DNA of 64,000 nucleotides from Portunus trituberculatus (GCF_017591435.1 NC_059296.1:3065001-3129000), one strand, 5' to 3'; positions 1 through 23,852 are shown, numbered from the stretch's first letter. Translations and numbers: made by a program. Notes: generated from the sequence alone by a model not told the origin.

Positions 1-9
1 AAATCTCTA

Positions 10-2630
<2,621 letters not shown>

Positions 2631-3768
2631 GTCAGTGCTTCTGCTGGCTTCAGTAAATCCACGCCGCTCGATTGGTGCCTGAAATTAATTGTTTTCCCTC
2701 TTCAATACCGACATCTTCAACATCTAATTCCTCAGTACTGTATTGTTTACATTTAAGAGTGTTATTTGTCTACTATTGGTACATTTCCTGGAAACATGGA
2801 CTTTATCCTTCAGCAAGTCGTGTCCCGTTGTCTTCCACAACAACAAGGGTGCTTGTCTTCCATGATACCGCTACACAGTAGTTGATCACGTTTTTTTTTT
2901 TTTTTTTCGTAATTTATGAATTTATTGTAATTTACATAACCAAATTAATGAAGTCACGCTGCTACAGGACACACCTTACCAGTGGAAGCACGAGGAGTAC
3001 TGTGGCGCTGTTGGGTTAGCTTGTGTGGAGTGACTGTCAACTCCTTGCTCACGCGCAGTCTGTGCATATGCCAGGCTTTTCTAGAAAGCTTGGCATACGC
3101 CTGACCAGTTCGTCCACACATGTTGACTTCTGCATATAGGTATATCACTCTCATCATTAGATATAAATGACATAACCAGCATTCTCTCTCTCTCTCTCTC
3201 TCTTTTGTTATGCCAGATGTTTTCTTGTGGTAGTCGTCTCCCTCTTTACATTTTGCGTCACCATCAAGAAACGCGAAGTAGGGTGCAGAAGAAACGCTGC
3301 GTGAACCTGGTGTGTTGTAAGCCTGTCCACACCTGTAAACATTGTTTGGAAACCATGTATCCTGGTATGGACAGGCCTCCAAATCTCTGTGAATACACTT
3401 CTGTAAACGTAAGCCTGCTCTTAATTCAATAACAACTCAAGCTTTATGACACAATATGATTGACTTTGGCAGCTTCACGTACCTACATTTGGCTCATTTT
3501 ACACCAGGATGCCTCCATTTCTCGAGGACTCCATGAAGAAAAGCTTCTAGGTAGAAGGCTCAAAGACCTCACACCAGTCCCATCCAGGTCAATGTAACGC
3601 ATTCCTACTGAAGTTAGCTTTACAGGATTGCTCAAATTACGTCACCAGCTCTCTCGCTGTAGGGAAAAAGGCCACTATAAAATTACGCCACTTTGAAAAT
3701 ATCAGTTAGCTCGGGCAGCACCGCTGTTTTATATTTCATTAATTTTTATTTATCATTATTATTTGTTC

Positions 3769-3799
<31 letters not shown>

Positions 3800-6700
3800 T
3801 TTTATTTTTTTTTTTGTACCGTTTTGTGTCCACGTTTTTCTGCAGTCAGGCTATCTTTCGCATGAACGACGAACATCTTAACCGCTCATTATTATTATTA
3901 TTATCATTATTATTATTATTATTATTATTATCATCATCATCATCATTATCATATCTTCATCATTACTGGCTACTGCTAAACCTGTCTCCACTCAGTAACA
4001 AAGTAACCTAAATTGTGTATTATGAGTTAGAATATAAAATCTAGTGTAAACTGTAGTCTAAATACGATTTTTTCCCCTCCTGGGTAGTTTTACTATGCAT
4101 GAGGATATTAAAATTTCATCTCCAACTGAAATGTCCACTCATCATAGCATTCAGTTAGCACTTGTATCTGTGCACATGTTGGTAGCAATCTAGGAAACCA
4201 GGTTAGATTCTATGATATCTTTAACTGATCTCTACTGCACTACTTTTACAATCATGAGAGAGCACTGTTACCGACTCACAGGTTACCATTAAATCTTGGT
4301 GTGCACACTTAAGAGGACAAGATGCTTCATATGGTTACTAATTCACAAGGGAATGAATGAACTGCAGGCAAACAAATGTAGAACAACTTAAATTACAGAA
4401 AATGTCACATTGCATGGAATGTAACTATTCAGAACTTGAAAGAAAACATTATTCATATTCAAAATTTATTATACATACTGATAACACGTACATATTCTGA
4501 ATACAGCATGTTAGTAATCAACAGGTATTCTTTGGCAATAAATTTGGTTGACAAAAATACTATGTGAGTTCTTGAATTATTTTGTGCAAAAAATCAAATT
4601 ACAGTTTTTGAGTGTAAGAATTATACTGTAGTAGTATAAAAATCTAACTTTAGAATTGATGTAGCTTGTACTGGTCAGCTTCAAATGTTGTGGTCTGGTC
4701 ACACCACAAGGAAAGACATGCACTAATGCATTATACACATTGAACTAAAAGTCTCAACACTGATCATCCAGTGATCCTTCCTGGACTTCAAAGTAACAGT
4801 TCTCTACAGTCTTGCTCTCTAATAATTTTCTTTATTTTCTTATGTGCATTTCAGGCCATAGAAAAAAAATATACATTAGATTATTATATCATAAATGATC
4901 ACCATCATAAAATATAACTCATGATTCAACAATTCAACATCAGTAATGCTAGAGAAATCATTATACATATATTGGCAAAAGTATATGACTAAATATTAAC
5001 ATCCGGCTTGCATTAGTATAATTTCTAAGCAGCAGTACTCATCCCTTAAATATTATAGTTGCGTGTGTTTCTCCTATCCTCTGCACTCACCAGTTCTCGC
5101 TTGTTGCTAATGTAATAAAAAGACTGATGTTATAATATGCCTCATTTTGGGTCCTGATGCATTTCATAATACAATATTATCTGCCCTCTCTTACAGTTGC
5201 AGCAGCTTGTTACAAACTCAGACTATAATATCTGAGTTTATTCTGATGGGTATTTCCATACAGTATCATTTGATAAAGCAAGCTTTATAAAAGGCTTAAT
5301 CTGCCAGACCTATCCAGTATGTATGTATTTATGTTACTGTATGTACACTGCTTAAAAAGTTCATTAATCCAAATCAACTCCCTTAAAAATATTCTTTCCA
5401 ATGTTGACTATACATGGCTTATGCACAGAAACTTCAAAGAACCTCAACCACCATTACAAATGTGTGTAAATCTGCTACATGCAAGCTGAGTACAACTAAG
5501 CTGCAGCATTACCAAACCAAATGCTTCATAATAAAAGCAGTCTTTATGCCCTGTGCATATAATGCTCATAACCATCAAAACCATTCATGTAATAATTGGT
5601 TAAACTAAAAAAAATTGATGCATACAAAAAAACAATGATGAAAATCAGCACCTAATTTCCTAAAATATTTTCATCTCTGCATGTATACATCATGAAATAC
5701 CTTATCAAGATGCACATTAGCTTCTCATTTCATAATTCTTCCATGAAACCTCTTCCTTTAAATACAATGACATAACATAATATATATATATATGTTATAT
5801 ATTCCTTATTACTTTATGAAAACAATAAGAAAATAGATACAAATACATATGTACTTAATGTCTTTAAGATATCTACAAGATTGTCCTCTCCATGTTCCTT
5901 GCCATCAATATTTACATGCTTAATTTTTACAAAATTCAAGACATAAAAAAATAAGTGAGCTTACCACTAACTGCAACAAAATCCCTAACTGACTAATATC
6001 ATCTGGTTATCAAGAAACACATTAAAACATGAAATAATAGGTATGTGTTTGTGATCCATTTCATCACAATCCTATACCTCTCGGTTTAGGAGTATAAATT
6101 GTAGCTGCATTGCAGGTATTAGCAGAATACATGTACTATTATCTTATCTGAATAAGACCATGCAAGGGAATCTAAGTCATACATATTACACTTCCCCTAA
6201 ATTGCTTCAGTATCATTTCACCATCTCATATACTGACAGTGAGTAGCTATAAATAGATCAGTCTTTTATCCACCAATCATGTAACAAGCAGTCCATTTGC
6301 TTCTAGTTGAGTATGTCAATTATATATCCTCTGGTTTCATAAGAATCTTTCAGAATAATATGTGCATTTAATCAAGAGCTGGAAAGCAACTCAAGTGCCT
6401 CTCACACATTATTTGTTTATAGTTTTACGAGAGAAAACTATTTCTAAAGGGTATATCATGATTCCACACCATCAGTAAACTTACAAGAGATACATGAAAA
6501 TTTTATAATTTAAACCTACTTCATACTAAAACATGGCCATTAAAGGATTAACAATTAATTCATTCAGCAATCATCTCACCTTAGTGGTACATAACTTCCT
6601 CAACCCATTTATTTGTATAAGGCTTACTATGTGAACTCATTGACTGGTGTGGGATGAAAATAAAAGTATCAAGCAACTTTTTTCCAGAATATTTGCATTG

Positions 6701-6884
6701 TTGCTAACAAGGGTGATATGTGGCGTGTCACGCTGTACATGGTTCTCAGGGAATTGTTCAAAGGGAAAGTAAGAGTATTTAAGGGAGTGAATTTGGCATA
6801 TGTATATATAATTTTTTAAGCAGTTACCTTTAATGCAAAATATATCCTAAAAAAGTTAGTAAATCAGTAAAAATGAAAACGCAC

Positions 6885-6926
<42 letters not shown>

Positions 6927-6946
6927 TATTATTTTAATTGTTATCA

Positions 6947-6949
<3 letters not shown>

Positions 6950-7022
<73 letters not shown>
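6950..7022. repeat. (AT)n microsatellite
   Basis: Pure AT repeat of about 73 bp, just after an AAT array. Confidence 0.96.
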
Positions 7023-7026
<4 letters not shown>

Positions 7027-7243
7027 AAACAATGGATATCTTAAGAACAAGAGCAATAAAGCTTTTCATCACATTAATAAAAAAACACAAGGATGCAGCA
7101 GAAGTACGTAATGTCTTTACAAGTACTACCACACATATATGAACCATACATGATTAATAAAATTTTGCTAGTGTTGTTGATCCATATAGATCACCAGTAC
7201 AAGATTAAACTACCTTTCCATTTTAATGTGAAACTCAATCAGA

Positions 7244-7246
<3 letters not shown>

Positions 7247-7337
<91 letters not shown>
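7247..7337. repeat. (AT)n microsatellite
   Basis: Pure AT repeat of about 91 bp. Confidence 0.96.
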
Positions 7338-7340
<3 letters not shown>

Positions 7341-8207
7341 GGTTCGGTGCAAAGATACCAGTATGTATTTGTGAAACTTTGAACTTGCATGAAGACAAAA
7401 GCTCCCAAGTTACTTTGTGTAAGCTTTTTGAAGCTTCAAATAGGTTTCATTTGACAATCCATGTGCACTTTTATTTTCATAAATTACTTCTTAGGTTATC
7501 CATGAAAGATGTCACAACCAAATCCATCACCAATCAAAGCCTGAGAGAGTGATGAGGTGGAAGTGGGAACAAGGGTGTCTAATGAAGGAGTCAATAGCTC
7601 ACAAGAACCAAAACTGTGTGCCAGTTGGTTTGTTCTTTAAATAAACAGTTGAAGGTTCAGTGTAGTGTTTGTGATGCTCATCACAGTTTGGTATACGAGA
7701 CCAACAGTCATATGATGTTGCAGAGGTACCTGAGCAATGAAGTCATTTAAAAATTCAAATGACCACAGTTTAAAAAATATCATGGTACCTTCAATTCCAC
7801 TTTCTTCACAGAAATGCCATGCTTTCCATTTCCTTGGTCCCATATGGTTTTAGTTCAGCAGACTTGAAGCCCACCACTTGAACGTCGAGGTGTCAAGGTA
7901 TCACATTAGATCTTTCCCTGGTTTGTCATATTGTGTCATCTTACACCACCTGCCCTTCAACTTGCAAAGACTGAAAGACTTTAATAAAGCATTGTTTGAG
8001 TGAGGCTTTCTGTTTAAAGATCTGCTCTTGATATCAATAATAAGTATTAGGTAGACCCCTTGGCCACAGCTCCCAATTGAAGTAAACACAATTTACACAC
8101 TGTAACATAAATCACTGTTATTTTGATCACAGTAAACAACAAATTTGAGAGCAGCGAGTTAAATGTGTAAGGCATACTCTTTACGTTGTTGGCTAGATGT
8201 AGCTTTT

Positions 8208-9211
<1,004 letters not shown>

Positions 9212-10815
9212 CATAACAAGCTAAATGTAATCTAAAATTTAAAAATTTCCTTAATTCCTTAGAGTAACACCTTCCTTGAAACTCAAATAGTCACCCTTCA
9301 CTCATTTATGGGTTAACAGGTCAATTTGTACATATATATGATATTCCTGAGTCATAATGGTATATCATTTATAGTATTGCCTTATCTTATATTCTTAGTC
9401 TACATTTAGTCATATTCAACTATTCTTAATGGAATGATTATGCAATATGTATTAAGATTTATTTGATACACAGATGGGTTTTTCCTCAGAGGATTAAATT
9501 CATCTTGTTATCATATACCAACATTACTATATGTATATATCACAATGCAGGTGGGGCCTCATGAAACATAAAGCTTTAAAGGAAAAAAGATTGCCAAATC
9601 ATTAATTGGACCAGAATACATAACTAAATTAAAACCTTGTCATGACCACCACTTCTTGTTTGATTGCAAATACATTTGCTAAGAAAGAAATCTTATCCTC
9701 ATATAGTGTTTTTGAGATAAGAATTTTTTTTTTTCATACTTGATAATGATAATTAATTCAGAGTACCCTTAGTTACTGTAGGAGGTACAGGCTGTTGTAT
9801 AGTCTATCATACCAAGAATACACTTTGTGTGCATTATTTGTGTGTATGAACTTAAGTTTTACATTATTGTATGCATGCTAGTGTATAGATGCTTGTGCAC
9901 ATGTAACAGTGTATGTGAATGTATGTTCATGTATGTGGTTTGTTTTTAGTGTGTGCATGAATAATATAGCTTTGTAGTGTATGTGCAATTAGAATGTACT
10001 TTAACATTGATCACAGAATTTACTTCTTTACACTGAAAGACACTCATTGTAAGATGCCACCATAATACTGACCATACGGGGACATAAATATTCCTCTGCA
10101 GTAACTTACACACTTTGGCTTGTGAGCCACTACTGAAAATTACATCTTTTAAGTCTCAAGGTTAGCTCTCCTTTTATGCAGTTGTTGTTGCTTTGAATTC
10201 AATAAAAATAAATTGCAGATATAAACATCTGAAGTCTAGTAAAGAAAACAATTCTTACAAAAAAGTAAAACTTTCTTAAAACCTCCTGAAACAAAGATTA
10301 ACCATAATAAGCGCATGACTAGTTGGTATAGACCAAGCATTGAAATCACAAAAAAACTAATCTACACATATAATATTAAAAGGCTTAATATAATCATTAG
10401 AATGAGATCAGACAGAGTTTACAATTTAATGCCTTGTAGATGAAAAACTTTGATGAGATAATAATGAAAAGAAAAATTACCCTAAGTTTTTACTGTGAAG
10501 TTGGTAATATTATATTTGTACAGACTCTTACATAGAGACCTTAATTCAACAGTTAGTCACAAAGAAGCTAACAGACATTCTCTACATTCTCCACTGTGTA
10601 ACTGGGTGACACACACATCCCAGCTAGGAGGGTTGGCTTCTTGAGAGTCTAGTCACAGCAATTGGCCTTTCTAATATACAGGCAGTGTGTATTTATACCT
10701 TTAAAGGTTTTGTGTTGACCCCTACAAAGAGCTTGAATAACAGGATCCTCTTACCATAATGTCCTACAGCTATGAACACTTGGAAATTATACTTCATTGC
10801 TAATACATTTAAAAG

Positions 10816-10818
<3 letters not shown>

Positions 10819-10894
<76 letters not shown>
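10819..10894. repeat. (AT)n microsatellite
   Basis: Pure AT repeat of about 76 bp. Confidence 0.96.
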
Positions 10895-10898
<4 letters not shown>

Positions 10899-11181
10899 TG
10901 TATACTGTTATTGAAGTTTCTTCTCATTACAATAATGCTCAACATAGAGATTCAAAAAGCACTTATAGCACTGATGTGCTATGCATGACAAGAGTTGTCA
11001 AGACAGATACAGTTCAACCTCCCTAACTCAGACTTATGAGCTTCACAACAGCCTGACCAATCTCAAGAAGACATTATATTTGTAACTGCAGCTTCTCTCC
11101 TTGGGGAAAACCTTTGGATCAGAGACATGTTGCACTTCAGTTTCTTATCAGTGCATAACAAGCCTAAATGTATACATCAAT

Positions 11182-11183
<2 letters not shown>

Positions 11184-11233
<50 letters not shown>
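11184..11233. repeat. (GT)n microsatellite
   Basis: Pure GT repeat of about 50 bp, about 440 bp downstream of the Sestrin stop codon in the gene's direction. Confidence 0.95.
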
Positions 11234-11235
<2 letters not shown>

Positions 11236-11676
11236 CTCTTAACAATCTGGTCATTAAGAAAGGCTGCTGATGTATCATGCAGAAGGTTAAGCTCTAGAGC
11301 ACAAAAAGGTACTGGTCTCATTGCCTCACTTACTATGTAGTACATGTATTAGTCAATATATATTTGCTGTTACTTAGGTCCACAAGATAGTACACTAACT
11401 TCACTTCTAATCTGTTGGTTGTACTTATACAGTAATATTCTACTTAGTAACAGTGGACTGCATCAAGTGGTTCTAACCACAGGCAGTCATGCTCTAACCA
11501 TGAGACAGACAATGTTGGACTTTTGAGATTTTCAGCTCATGGAAGTCCAACTTCCGGGTGGTCTTACTGTATATGATAATGAAAGCTAGATGCAATATGA
11601 AGCATAAATAATTCTATAAAGAATTTCAATAAATATCACACATGCGTTGTCTTACTTCCTTAGATGTGAGGGCAAC

Positions 11677-16466
<4,790 letters not shown>

Positions 16467-17550
16467 GTTCGTGTTCGTCAATGATGAGGGCCACAATATA
16501 GTATACCATTAGCTAATCGATTCATCGATCCCTGCTTGATTTCGCTGACTGACAGACGATATTTGTAAGTGTGGCAGCTATTTTGTGATGGTGCTTGGCT
16601 GTGTCTCTAGGGTCCCTACTCAGTTTTTTTTTTTTTTTTTTTAAATAAGGTGGAGTATCGCGGAATCTTCTCTACTGTTCGTTTTAAGAACACCCGCAGC
16701 CTCGCAAATATTTAACTATCCGCTGACAACACAGGGAACCGCAGCGAGGAGTCAACCTCCTGCTCTCCAGCGCCTCGTTAATAGAGAGACCTTCGCTGAG
16801 TTTCATGGGTGCATTGATGCGGTTTTATTGGGAAGACACCCCTTCCTCAAGCACCAACACATGTGTCATAGACACTCTTATGCCACGACCATATCAGTGA
16901 ATCTTCATCGCCCCAGAATTACAGTTACGAGTATATATTGACACAAGTCCTATAGCGTGAGGCTCAATGCACTGCTGGTGTATTGAACTTTGTGCTGAAT
17001 CGCTGCTCTGTGCAACTGCTATTTTAGCCGCAGGAGTGGTGGGATAGTAATTTGAACATTATCAAATCACTATGAATATACTACATCCTTAAACATACAA
17101 CATGGAGACACTAACAGCAAAACACTGTCAGACATAACCAAGCCTTATTAACGAGACAAATGTTGCCTTCTACTTGCGATATAAATAAAGGAAAACGCAA
17201 ACAAACATAACTGACTTATTTTAATAATTACATGATTGGCAGACGCTTCGACGTGGGACACTTGTGATAAAATAATGCAGAGGAGCTACATCACCACATT
17301 CCTACCGTCAAAGAGTCCACACATTACTCAGACGACTTGGGACAGAAACGTTAATGTACAGCTTATAACGACAAAGAATATTCTGTCCCTTCTTATCTTC
17401 ACTGCCAAATAAACGTATCTCACTAGTGGTACTCAACTATTCTGTGATAAAAAATAGATAAATAAAATAAAAAGCATATACGTACGTGCGCCAACAAACG
17501 GAAGCCACACACCGAAACAGACAGATAGGGCGCGCGCACACACACACACA

Positions 17551-17738
<188 letters not shown>

Positions 17739-17838
17739 CTTCTCATTATCATATGCACAGTCACGACTAAGGCAAGAAAGAATATCTGGCGTATGAAAGA
17801 CAGTTGGAAAGACGAGCTGGAGCGTCTCTTGAACACGA

Positions 17839-18011
<173 letters not shown>

Positions 18012-18636
18012 GCCAAAAGCCATCTCGTTCTGTCACGACTGTATTATAAAAGCTTCTATTTTAAGGCCACGCTACAATAAAAGCTTGGTCATCCACGGAA
18101 GATTAGTGGCACGCCATAAAGAAACACCCGTTCACATTGTACTCAGGTATGGTTATTACTTTGTCACTCGTCAATGAACGCCGCCGTGCTTACTGACAAC
18201 ATGACACTATTTTCACACATTTCTGCATCTCACCTTCACTACTAATAACTCACTCTGGTGGAAGCTATTTAGATTTCCAAGTGCATTTTTCTGATTCTTG
18301 TGACAGTTTAACAAAGACAACGCATGAGTAAATAAAAATAAATAAATAGATAAATAAAAAGCACTCCGTCTTATCTCGAGCCTTTATAACAAGCTTTAGT
18401 ATCAATAATTAGCGTCTTCAAGTATATTTAAATGGTCCTCGTAAAAAATTTAACAAGGACGGCATTAGCAATAGTATACAAGTAGATAACTCGGTCTTAC
18501 TTCTCCTTGTAACAGACACTAGCGGAAGTTATTAAGGGGTATTTATAGAGTGTTTCCATCATACTTTAGATAAATTTATCAAGACTATGCGTGATCAATG
18601 AGAAAAAAAAAAATAAAAAAGAACATTCACGAGAAC

Positions 18637-18712
18637 CTCAGTAGGGCTTTTTTTTAAATCAACTTATTTTTTGCCCTTGGCTGGTGTTCCCTCGTGCATG
18701 AAAAAAAAGATA
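18637..18712 (+). mobile_element. LINE 3'-tail remnant
   Basis: The order GTAGGGCTTTTTTTT, then TTGCCCTTGGCTGGTGTTCCC, then an A run matches the 3' UTR end of the LINE at 685-1295 (GGGCC plus T run, CTTGGCCAG, poly(A)). Only about 75 bp remain. The 16-bp GAACATTCACGAGAAC occurs on both sides (18621-18636 and 18771-18786), like a target-site duplication or small tandem duplication. Confidence 0.6.
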
Positions 18713-19164
18713 AATTTATATAGGAAAAGTTCATGAATCAGTGAGTATGAATGCAAAGAACAAAATAAAGGAACATTCACGAGAACACACTGCTAATCAT
18801 CTCCGTGGTGCAGAATAAGAGCAACGGATTACAACCCTGTCTTTCTGGCACGTGACTGTAGAGCTTCTGCGTTGTTTAGACTGCCTGTACTAGACGAGCA
18901 GCTTGTACCCTAGCTATGGTGTACTGTCCTAGCATCTGCCTGACCTTCACAGCTGACGCCACGCCGTAAGAGGAGCGGGGGGGAGTGGCAAGAAAGTGTG
19001 AAGTGCATGGCGTCGTTCGCATACCATCGAGCTCACCCATCATCTTAACGTGCGCCGTGTTTATAGTGCATACTCTTCTTACATCACGGGTTAAGAAGAA
19101 GACAAAACACATAAAATGGCTACGATCTCTAACACGACTAGCGGGTATGTGTGTGTGTGTGTGT

Positions 19165-19415
19165 TTCACTGTTTGATCTGCTGCAGTCTCTGACGAGACA
19201 GCCAGACGTTACCCTACGGAACGAGCTCAGAGCTCATTATTTCCGATCTTCGGATAGGCCTGAGACCAGGCACACACCACACACCGGGACAAGGTCACAA
19301 CTCCTATATTTACATCCCGTACCTACTCACTGCTAGGTGAACAGGGGCTACACGTGAAAGGAGACACACCCAAATATCTCCACCCGGCCGGAGAATCGAA
19401 CTCCGGTCCTCTGGC

Positions 19416-19416
<1 letters not shown>
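19165..19416 (-). mobile_element. tRNA-derived SINE, longest copy
   Basis: On the minus strand, GAGTTCGATTCTC (about 19388-19400) resembles a Pol III B box, followed by CGGCCGGGTGGAGATATTTG. The body contains GCCCCTGTTCACCTAGCAG, AGGCCTATCCGAAGATCGG and GAGCTCTGAGCTCG, ending CTGCAGCAGATCAAACAG. I recognise this as a common crab SINE. The expected tRNA head (A-box side) is missing; a (GT)n array at 19417-19485 stands there. Another short GT tract (19147-19164) forms its 3' tail. Confidence 0.82.

Positions 19417-19485
<69 letters not shown>
19417..19485. repeat. (GT)n microsatellite at the SINE head
   Basis: 69-bp GT tract abutting the tRNA-like end of the SINE. Confidence 0.95.
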
Positions 19486-19487
<2 letters not shown>

Positions 19488-19825
19488 CATCTCTTTGACA
19501 AAGCTATGTATTTTTATTCCTTTCAGACAGGTGTGGGAATGTTTACTGCAGCCTTCAAGAGCGCCATAGCAACCAACACACGGCGCTTGTATCAACTTCC
19601 ACTCCACGAACTCGCAAGGTATTTACAAAAGAATGAACGGAGGAAAATAACTGACGTGTGTGAGAGAGACGCGGTATTAGAGTGGGTTCCTAAGGGCTTA
19701 ACTTGCACTGGAGAAGGGGAGCAGGGAGAGGAGGCGCCAGGGTGTCACTATTACGAGTATGACGTGTACGCGAAGGGTGTAGGGTGACGAGGGGTGTTGT
19801 AGGTGTGACGTGAGGTGAAACAGCC

Positions 19826-19828
<3 letters not shown>

Positions 19829-19903
<75 letters not shown>
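19829..19903. repeat. (GA)n microsatellite
   Basis: 75-bp pure GA tract. Confidence 0.95.
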
Positions 19904-19907
<4 letters not shown>

Positions 19908-20039
19908 GAAATTGAAGACAGCAGTGCGGCGTTCAAGTAGCAGGTTTGGGTGTAATATTTGAGGTGACACGTGGTATCAGACACGTTAGGACAAGCTGTC
20001 GCCGGCACGCACCATCAGCATTGCCTTGTGCAGGAGAAG

Positions 20040-20870
20040 GGGAACGAACTGATAAGGACTAAGATAAGCAGCCTCGACGTTCGACCAAAAGGGAAGGGTG
20101 AGAAGGGAGTTTTGAGAAGTTTGGTTGGGAGGAGGCCGAGTGAAGAGGAGTAGGAGAAATTAGGAAAATGAAGGTAAAAAAAACAGTTCCAGAGGTTTGA
20201 AAAGTGACAGAAGATTGTAGGAAGAAAAGAAGAAAGAATAGATTAAGGAAAAAAAAAACAGGAAAGTAAGTACATTGATGTAAGTTTGGAAAGTGACAGA
20301 AGATTGCAGAGCGGAAAGATAAGGAGTAGGTAGAAAAAAAAGCAAGATAAACAAAATAAAATAAAGAGAAGGTAGACAAGTTTGAAAAGTGACAGGAGGT
20401 TGTAGGGTGGCTGAAAAGAAAAAAAAAAAAAAAAGGGGAAAAAAAAGTAGAGACGTGACAGAGGTTTGAAACAGGAGAAAAGGTACGTTAGAAAAAAAAG
20501 AACAACAGGCACACTTAACTGTAAAGGTAAAGCTATGAGGAAGGGAAGAAGGAAGGGAGGGAGGAAGGTAAGGAAAGAGAAAGAAGAAAAAAAACGATAC
20601 GAAAAAAAAAAAAATGGAAGAACAAGAGGCGGTGGAGATAAATGAGGTTGGGCAAAGGGAGGAAGATTTGTAAGAGTGGAGAGGAAACAGCAACAGGATT
20701 CGGCAATAAGAGGGATAGATAGAGGGAGGTGAAGAAAAGGTCTTGTGGGGTCACCGGCAGGGCGAGGAAGGACATTGGGGGTAAGGATAGGGTGACGAGG
20801 GTGAGGGACAGGCCAGAGGGTTGAGGAGAACACGAATTATGGAAGAAAAGGAGGAAAAAAAATGTTTGAC
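20040..20870. repeat. Purine-rich tract with about 90-bp degenerate tandem units
   Basis: For about 830 bp the plus strand is overwhelmingly A and G. A motif like GTTTGAAAAGTGACAGAAG recurs at about 20194, 20284, 20378 and 20464 (spacings roughly 90, 94 and 86 bp), so part of it is an old tandem array. Long minus-strand Phe/Leu/Ser frames are composition artefacts. Confidence 0.75.
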
Positions 20871-21092
20871 TACTGTTACCCCCACGCTCTCCTTAACTAA
20901 ATCCAGTGACATCACCCTTCCGCCTGGCCACTCCCTCGACACCTACGCGCAGACTTCCTTAGACACACAAGACTCATTATTAACGTTTCTATTTAGCTCT
21001 TTTTCTTAGCAAGGGTAGTTTTCGTTCGTGCTGCTGTGTGGTTATGCCGAGCTAGGCTTCAATGCACACAACCATTATTAATACTCATTTTG

Positions 21093-21095
<3 letters not shown>

Positions 21096-21172
<77 letters not shown>
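21096..21172. repeat. (GA)n microsatellite
   Basis: 77-bp GA tract, 94 bp before the next one. Confidence 0.95.
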
Positions 21173-21176
<4 letters not shown>

Positions 21177-21263
21177 GTGTCAGTTTTGTAATTGAATGCT
21201 GCTGAACTAATTGGCTATTTCACTTCGGCCTTCACCTCTGTGCCCTCCATCTCACTATTCAGT

Positions 21264-21397
<134 letters not shown>

Positions 21398-22081
21398 ACT
21401 CAGCAATTTACCTTTAATTGCACCCCGGGAGGCAGCTGGTCTCCAAACATTGTCAGCTCTAAAAAGTTCAACACTGATAAGAGGCGCAGTGGAGTGGCTT
21501 ACAGGGACTTGACCATCAAACCCACGCGCGCTTGTAACCGGACACGAAAGGACACAAAATGCTCCAAGACTCGCAGCCTCCAACCGCAGTCCTCTAGTAT
21601 TACGAGGCCACTCCGCCACCTTAAGTAGATATGATGCGCCTCACGCCAGGGTCCTCTTCCTCAGCCTCGACAACTTCAGGCCTCTTCCTTCTCCTATTCC
21701 TCCTCCACCCCTTCTCCTTTTCGTTCTTCAGTATAGCAATGATCCCCTCCGCTTCCTGAACTAGTGATTGTGGTGGTGGTGAGAGAGAAGCATGTATTTT
21801 TATTTCCTTCTTCTCTTCCTTTCGTTTTCTTGATCTAATGGTGGTGGTGGCCAAAGAAAGCGTGCAGAACCCTTTTTTCATCCTTTTTCCTTCTTCTCCT
21901 CTCGTTCTCGTCTTGAAGTAGTGGTGTTGGTGGTGGTAGCTGCAGCGGTGGTGGCCAAGAGAGTCCAGTCACCCGTGGAGAAATTGAAGGTCGGGTCTCG
22001 CTGATTTCTTCACTTTAGGTTCACTGTCCCGAAGTTCTTCAAAAACATCTTTCTACGTACCTATCAATGGTAAACAAACTC

Positions 22082-22124
<43 letters not shown>

Positions 22125-22453
22125 CCCCCTGTCTCGTTTTTCTCCGTCCTACTCCGCGTCGCCAACATTACTTTGCTTGTGGTTCAGTGTGTGTGTGTGT
22201 GTGTGGGGCGGGGGGGTGTTTTACGTTGTGTGCAAAGTTCACTGTCCCTCGAGTCTACGGTCAGTCCCCCTCTTTTGTCTCCACCAGGGTACGTGTGTCT
22301 AGGGAAGGTTACCATACCGCGTCCCACAGTGTATTTTCCTTTCATAATAGCCACACTCGTCTTTGATGTGGTGCGGAGTGGTTTTGAACAGAGCTGTTTC
22401 ATAGATGCACCACTGTATTTTCCTATTGATGTTTCCTGGAAAATTGCAGGATG

Positions 22454-22670
<217 letters not shown>

Positions 22671-23584
22671 ATAGGAAAGCAGATTAAAAACTGATGACGA
22701 TGTCGAAACTTTAAGTAAGCGGCACACGCATGCAGAAGTCAACCATCAGGAACTTTTACCACTCAAAAAGGGACACACGCCGCTCACTTCCTTATTATGC
22801 AACTTTTCCAATCGCATCTTTATATTCATCTGTGATTGAATGTAGTTAAGCTCCTTGCCATTAAAGAAGGTTGACTGTTTGGTCTCCATGCAAGGCGACT
22901 CAAGGCCATCCACTTGTCAGCGAGAGCAGGAGACGGACGGGGAAGAGGCGGCGAGAGGAGGAGGAGGAGGAGGAGGAGGAGGAAGGTCACAAGTGCACAC
23001 CATAACAAAACCTCCACCGTCACCACCGTTGCCGCTAGTGTTGTGTCGAGGAATACATTGTGGCGTTGAAATCAGCCTGACGTTGTTCCCAAGTGATCTT
23101 CGTTACCAAGGAGACGAGACATCAGGTATTCTCAAACGCCGCACCGCTGCACAAACCGCGGCGACCAGGTGTTTCCCCAGGGAAGAAACTACCTTCCCTT
23201 GCCCTCGTCCCAGCGCTAAGGAACCACCGGAACCGCCCACTCGTCTCTCGTTTCTTCCTTGCAGATTAAACCTACAGTGCCTTTAGATCCCTACTCAGCA
23301 TTATTCTATCAAAGGAGATCCAGTGCCACCGTCCCATGCCGCTTTAGGACAACTCAGCACAACACCACATGCTGTATTGTGCTGAAGGAGGAGGAGGAGG
23401 AGGGGGAGGAGGAGGAGGGATGATTCTTCTTCCCTCCTCGTCCTCCATTGTGGGTGGTTGCTGCTTAGCTCTTGGCACTGCCCTGATGTAGCTCAGCCAA
23501 ACAAAAAGTGGCCGTAATGCCAACATGCACACGAGCGAATACCTTCTAAGATATTGCGTAGGAGTATAAGTCCATGTTGCTATT

Positions 23585-23587
<3 letters not shown>

Positions 23588-23645
<58 letters not shown>
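23588..23645. repeat. Compound (CA)n(GA)n
   Basis: CA tract followed directly by a short GA tract. Confidence 0.94.
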
Positions 23646-23849
23646 GACATAATAAAACTTAAGACGAGCATATAAAGAAGGGAAGAAAAAAATATAAACC
23701 AGTTGCGCAGTTGAAGAGAACGAAACATTATGCATTAAGACTCCTTGTAAGAAGAAAGATTATTTAACAGTGAGCGGTGCGTGACCCCTTAGCTGGTGGC
23801 GGCGAGGCGAGGCGAGAAGAGGCAGACCTGCAGCCACCCAACCCTCTTA

Positions 23850-23852
<3 letters not shown>

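Noticed and set aside
20160..20833. Phe/Leu/Ser-rich minus-strand frames of 177 and 196 codons that resemble membrane proteins
   Set aside because: They follow from the purine-rich plus strand and show no conserved motif.
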